The position numbers and the translations under genes are program-made. Under the pieces are notes generated by a model, which made no database searches, was not told the DNA's origin, and saw only the letters and a list, made by a program, of their open reading frames with translations. Shown piece by piece: positions 62,227 through 64,000 of a stretch of DNA of 64,000 nt; position 1 is the stretch's first letter, and each line of letters opens with the position of its first letter. Source of the stretch: an uncultured Pseudomonadota bacterium (GTDB lineage Bacteria > Pseudomonadota > Gammaproteobacteria > Steroidobacterales > Steroidobacteraceae); NCBI GenBank assembly GCA_903884235.1, contig CAISEB010000018.1, forward strand, positions 88,728 to 152,727, in the 5' to 3' direction.

Positions 62227-63138
62227 ATGACCATTTCCTGGAAAGGCGTCTTCCCCGCAGTCACGACCCAGGTCGCGGCCGACCGCTCGATCGACCTCGC
62301 GGCGACCCAGCGCACGGTCGACAACCTCGTCAGGGACGGGATCGACGGCGTCATTGCGCTCGGCACCGTGGGCGAGAACAATTCGCTCGAGTTCGACGAG
62401 AAGCTGTCGGTCCTGAAGGCGATCGTCGAGGTCGTCGCGGGACGAATTCCGGTGCTCACGGGCGTTTCCGAGTACGACACGCGCCGCGCCGCACGCTACG
62501 CGCAGGCGGCCGAACGGACCGGCGCCGACGGCCTGATGCTGCTGCCGCCGATGGTCTACGTGCCGAAGGCGCACGAGCTGACTGCGCACTTCCTCGGCGT
62601 CGCCGAAAGCACCTCGCTGCCGATCATGCTGTACAACAATCCGCCGGCATATCGAACCTCGATCGGCAACGACGTGCTGACCGCGCTCGCCGAAATCGCC
62701 AATATCGTGGCCCTGAAGGAGTCCGCGCCGGACACGCGCCGTTTCACGGACCTGCGCAACTCGTTCGGCGACCGCTATACGCTGTTCGCCGGACTCGATG
62801 ACGTCGCGCTTGAAGGCATGTACCTCGGCGCCGCAGGCTGGGTATCTGGGCTGACCAATGCATTCCCAGCCGAATCCGTGGAACTCATCGCGGCCTTCCG
62901 GCGCGGCGACCATGAGACGGCGCTGACCATCTATCGCTGGTTCATGCCGCTGCTGCATCTCGACGCCGAGCACGACCTCGTGCAGTCGATCAAGCTCGCC
63001 GAACAGGTGATGGGACGCGGCTCCGAGCGGGTCCTGCCGCCGCGCATGCCGCTGATAGGCGAACGACGTGCCGAAGTCATCGCCATGGTCGAGAAGGCTG
63101 CGGCGACGCGCCCGACCTTGCCTCGGCACGCATCGTGA
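62227..63138 (+). CDS. DapA-family (dihydrodipicolinate synthase-like) aldolase
   Basis: 303 residues. The DapA/NAL family pattern is clear: GVFPAVTTQVAADRSIDLAA, GIDGVIALGTVGENNSLEF, RIPVLTGVSEYDTRRAARYA. The Tyr of the triad is in IMLYNNPPAYR and the Schiff-base Lys in IVALKESAPDTRRF. Such enzymes split or join pyruvate-containing compounds. Because the gene has a GntR-type operator and regulator and no lysine genes nearby, a catabolic role (sugar acid or hydroxyproline-type compounds) is more likely than lysine synthesis. ATG 62,227 was chosen over an open upstream frame that crosses the operator. Confidence 0.9.
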   Translation: MTISWKGVFPAVTTQVAADRSIDLAATQRTVDNLVRDGIDGVIALGTVGENNSLEFDEKLSVLKAIVEVVAGRIPVLTGVSEYDTRRAARYAQAAERTGADGLMLLPPMVYVPKAHELTAHFLGVAESTSLPIMLYNNPPAYRTSIGNDVLTALAEIANIVALKESAPDTRRFTDLRNSFGDRYTLFAGLDDVALEGMYLGAAGWVSGLTNAFPAESVELIAAFRRGDHETALTIYRWFMPLLHLDAEHDLVQSIKLAEQVMGRGSERVLPPRMPLIGERRAEVIAMVEKAAATRPTLPRHAS

Positions 63139-63142
63139 CCCG

Positions 63143-63805
63143 GTGAGCCTGGTCGTCCGCACCCTGTCGGAGCGCGTGTTCGAGATCGTCCGCGAGCGCC
63201 TCGTGCGTGGCGAACTCGGCGATGGCGCGCAGATCCGGCAGGACGCGCTTGCCGCGGAACTCGGCGTCAGCAAGATTCCGCTGCGCGAGGCCCTCGTGCG
63301 CCTCGAGCAGGAAGGCCTCATCCTCAACCAGGCGAATCGTGGCTACTTCGTGCAGCCGCTGTCGAGTGGGCAGGCCGACGAAATTTTCGCGCTGCGCCTC
63401 AGCATCGAGCCTGGTGCCGCAGCGTACGCCGCGACGATCGCGTCGGATGCCGAGCGCGCGCACGCGCGGCGCGCGCACGAGGCGCTGGAAGCCGCCGCCG
63501 CCGGCAACCTGCCGGCAGTCGCCGTCAGCAACCGGGAATTCCACACCGCGCTCGTGCGGCCGGGAGGCCGGTTGCTGACGACGAACCTCGTCGAGCGGCT
63601 CGCCATCCTCGCCGAGCGCTACGTCGTCGCGCACCTCAAACCGGCCGGACGGGACGCGCGTGCGCATCTCGAGCACCGCGGCCTCGTGACTGCGTGGCTT
63701 GCGCGCGACGCCGGACGGGTCGAGACTCTGCTCGCCGCGCATATCCGGGGTACCCTTGAGGACCTTCGGGCGGAATTCGACTCGGCAGCTCGCCGCAACC
63801 CCTGA
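63143..63805 (+). CDS. GntR-family (FCD) transcriptional regulator
   Basis: 220 residues from a GTG 4 bp after the DapA-family stop. The winged helix is clear: VFEIVRERLVRGELGDGAQI, RQDALAAELGVSKIPLREAL, VRLEQEGLILNQANRGYFVQ. An all-helical FCD effector domain follows (about 80-215) with the acidic and His residues expected for metal or ligand binding (FALRLSIEPGAA, SNREFHTALV, HLEHRGLVTAWLARDAGRVE). It probably represses or activates the operon it belongs to via the AT-rich palindrome at 62,188. Confidence 0.92.
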   Translation: MSLVVRTLSERVFEIVRERLVRGELGDGAQIRQDALAAELGVSKIPLREALVRLEQEGLILNQANRGYFVQPLSSGQADEIFALRLSIEPGAAAYAATIASDAERAHARRAHEALEAAAAGNLPAVAVSNREFHTALVRPGGRLLTTNLVERLAILAERYVVAHLKPAGRDARAHLEHRGLVTAWLARDAGRVETLLAAHIRGTLEDLRAEFDSAARRNP

Positions 63806-63812
63806 GGCCTCA

Positions 63813-63867
63813 ATGACCATCCCGTCCGACGCACTCTGGCTTGTCACGGGGTGCTCCGTCGGACTAG
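63813..63867 (+). pseudogene. Short-chain dehydrogenase fragment cut by an IS
   Basis: ATG 63,813 begins TIPSDALWLVTGCSVGLG, the typical SDR N-terminus with TGxxxGxG (TGCSVGLG). The frame is then interrupted at the IS end near 63,868, and the next residues (PVNTM) come from the element. It is 7 bp after the GntR gene, so it is probably the third gene of the operon. The remaining part would lie beyond the insertion, outside the window. Confidence 0.75.
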
Positions 63868-64000
63868 GGCCTGTTAACACTATGTGATATGCTATGCGAC
63901 ATGGAAATCAGCGCAGAGCAGTTCAGTCGGATCGAGGCGTTTCTGCCGGTACAGCGCGGCAACGTCTCGCTCAGCAACCTCCAAGTCGTCAACGCGATCC
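63868..64000 (+). mobile_element. IS5-family insertion sequence, left end (runs off the window)
   Basis: The element starts GGCCTGTTAACACTATG, a common IS5-type end, directly after a CTAG tetranucleotide (63,864-63,867). CTAG is often the duplicated target of this group. A transposase ORF opens at 63,901. The right end is outside the window, so the duplication cannot be verified. Confidence 0.7.
63901..64000 (+). CDS. IS5-family transposase, N-terminal fragment
   Basis: The first 33 codons (MEISAEQFSRIEAFLPVQRG, NVSLSNLQVVNAI) match the start of the IS5-family DDE transposase type encoded as two overlapping frames, in which the N-terminal helix-turn-helix part begins this way. The rest is beyond the window edge. 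Confidence 0.78.
   Translation, partial: MEISAEQFSRIEAFLPVQRGNVSLSNLQVVNAI

Noticed and set aside
1..64000. CRISPR array, tRNA or rRNA gene, or prophage
   Set aside because: No regularly spaced repeats, cloverleaf-like genes, rRNA segments or phage structural genes were noticed on reading; a proper RNA and repeat scan would be needed to exclude small ones.

Overview
The window is high-GC proteobacterial chromosome. FlgA-N gene order, FlgH and FlgI ring proteins (Gram-negative envelope), sigma-54 and sigma-28 flagellar promoters, GcvA-type LysR and GntR regulators and heterotetrameric sarcosine oxidase genes all point to a motile beta- or gammaproteobacterium. Placement within those classes is inference; no rRNA or tRNA gene was seen.

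Region 1 (1-14,849) is a flagellar locus. fliD (cut by the left edge), flagellin and flgL-K-J-I-H-G-F-E-D-C-B run on the minus strand, and flgA-flgM-flgN diverge on the plus strand. The flgB-flgA gap carries two outward-facing sigma-54 promoters. Flagellin and flgM each have a sigma-28-type promoter, which fits the usual hierarchy: sigma-54 drives the hook-basal body, and sigma-28, held by FlgM, drives the filament.

Region 2 (14,963-31,681, all minus) begins with HDOD and HD-domain proteins. It continues with a histidine ammonia-lyase that has a HutC-like operator, an acyl-CoA ligase, an MFS transporter, a non-pyrrolysine MttB-family methyltransferase, a LysR regulator, a dimethylglycine-dehydrogenase-like flavoprotein and a complete soxBDAG set. 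Together this looks like a catabolic island for N-methylated amines such as betaine, dimethylglycine and sarcosine, feeding one-carbon units into folate.

Region 3 (31,682-43,977) is mixed: a YidB-like protein, a secreted DUF3761-like protein, an EAL-CBS-GGDEF c-di-GMP enzyme, a Crp/Fnr regulator, a fibronectin-III/propeller lipoprotein, an FkbM methyltransferase, an amidase, an N-carbamoylputrescine amidase homologue and a MenA/UbiA-type prenyltransferase. Several 300-900 bp stretches hold no convincing gene.

Region 4 (44,134-54,881) holds a LemA/GIDE-domain pair and then a lipoprotein gene split by an ISL3-type insertion sequence with an exact 8-bp target duplication. A membrane SPFH protein with an SH3-like partner follows, diverging from a two-component system, then a DksA-type zinc-finger protein and a GNAT acetyltransferase.

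Region 5 (54,900-64,000) shows decay next to core metabolism. It has a SIR2-like relic, metF, a fatty-acid desaturase, a cyclic-nucleotide-domain protein, a MaoC hydratase pseudogene (frameshift plus amber stop) and an SGNH hydrolase. It also has a molybdopterin oxidoreductase with a cytochrome b partner and a DapA-family gene with its GntR regulator and palindromic operator. A short-chain dehydrogenase is cut after about 19 codons by an IS5-type element that runs off the right edge.

No CRISPR array, phage module or clearly novel defence system was found. The least ordinary parts are the methylamine/HAL island, the cleanly reversible ISL3 insertion, the LemA-GIDE-EF-hand pair and the divergent SPFH/two-component locus.
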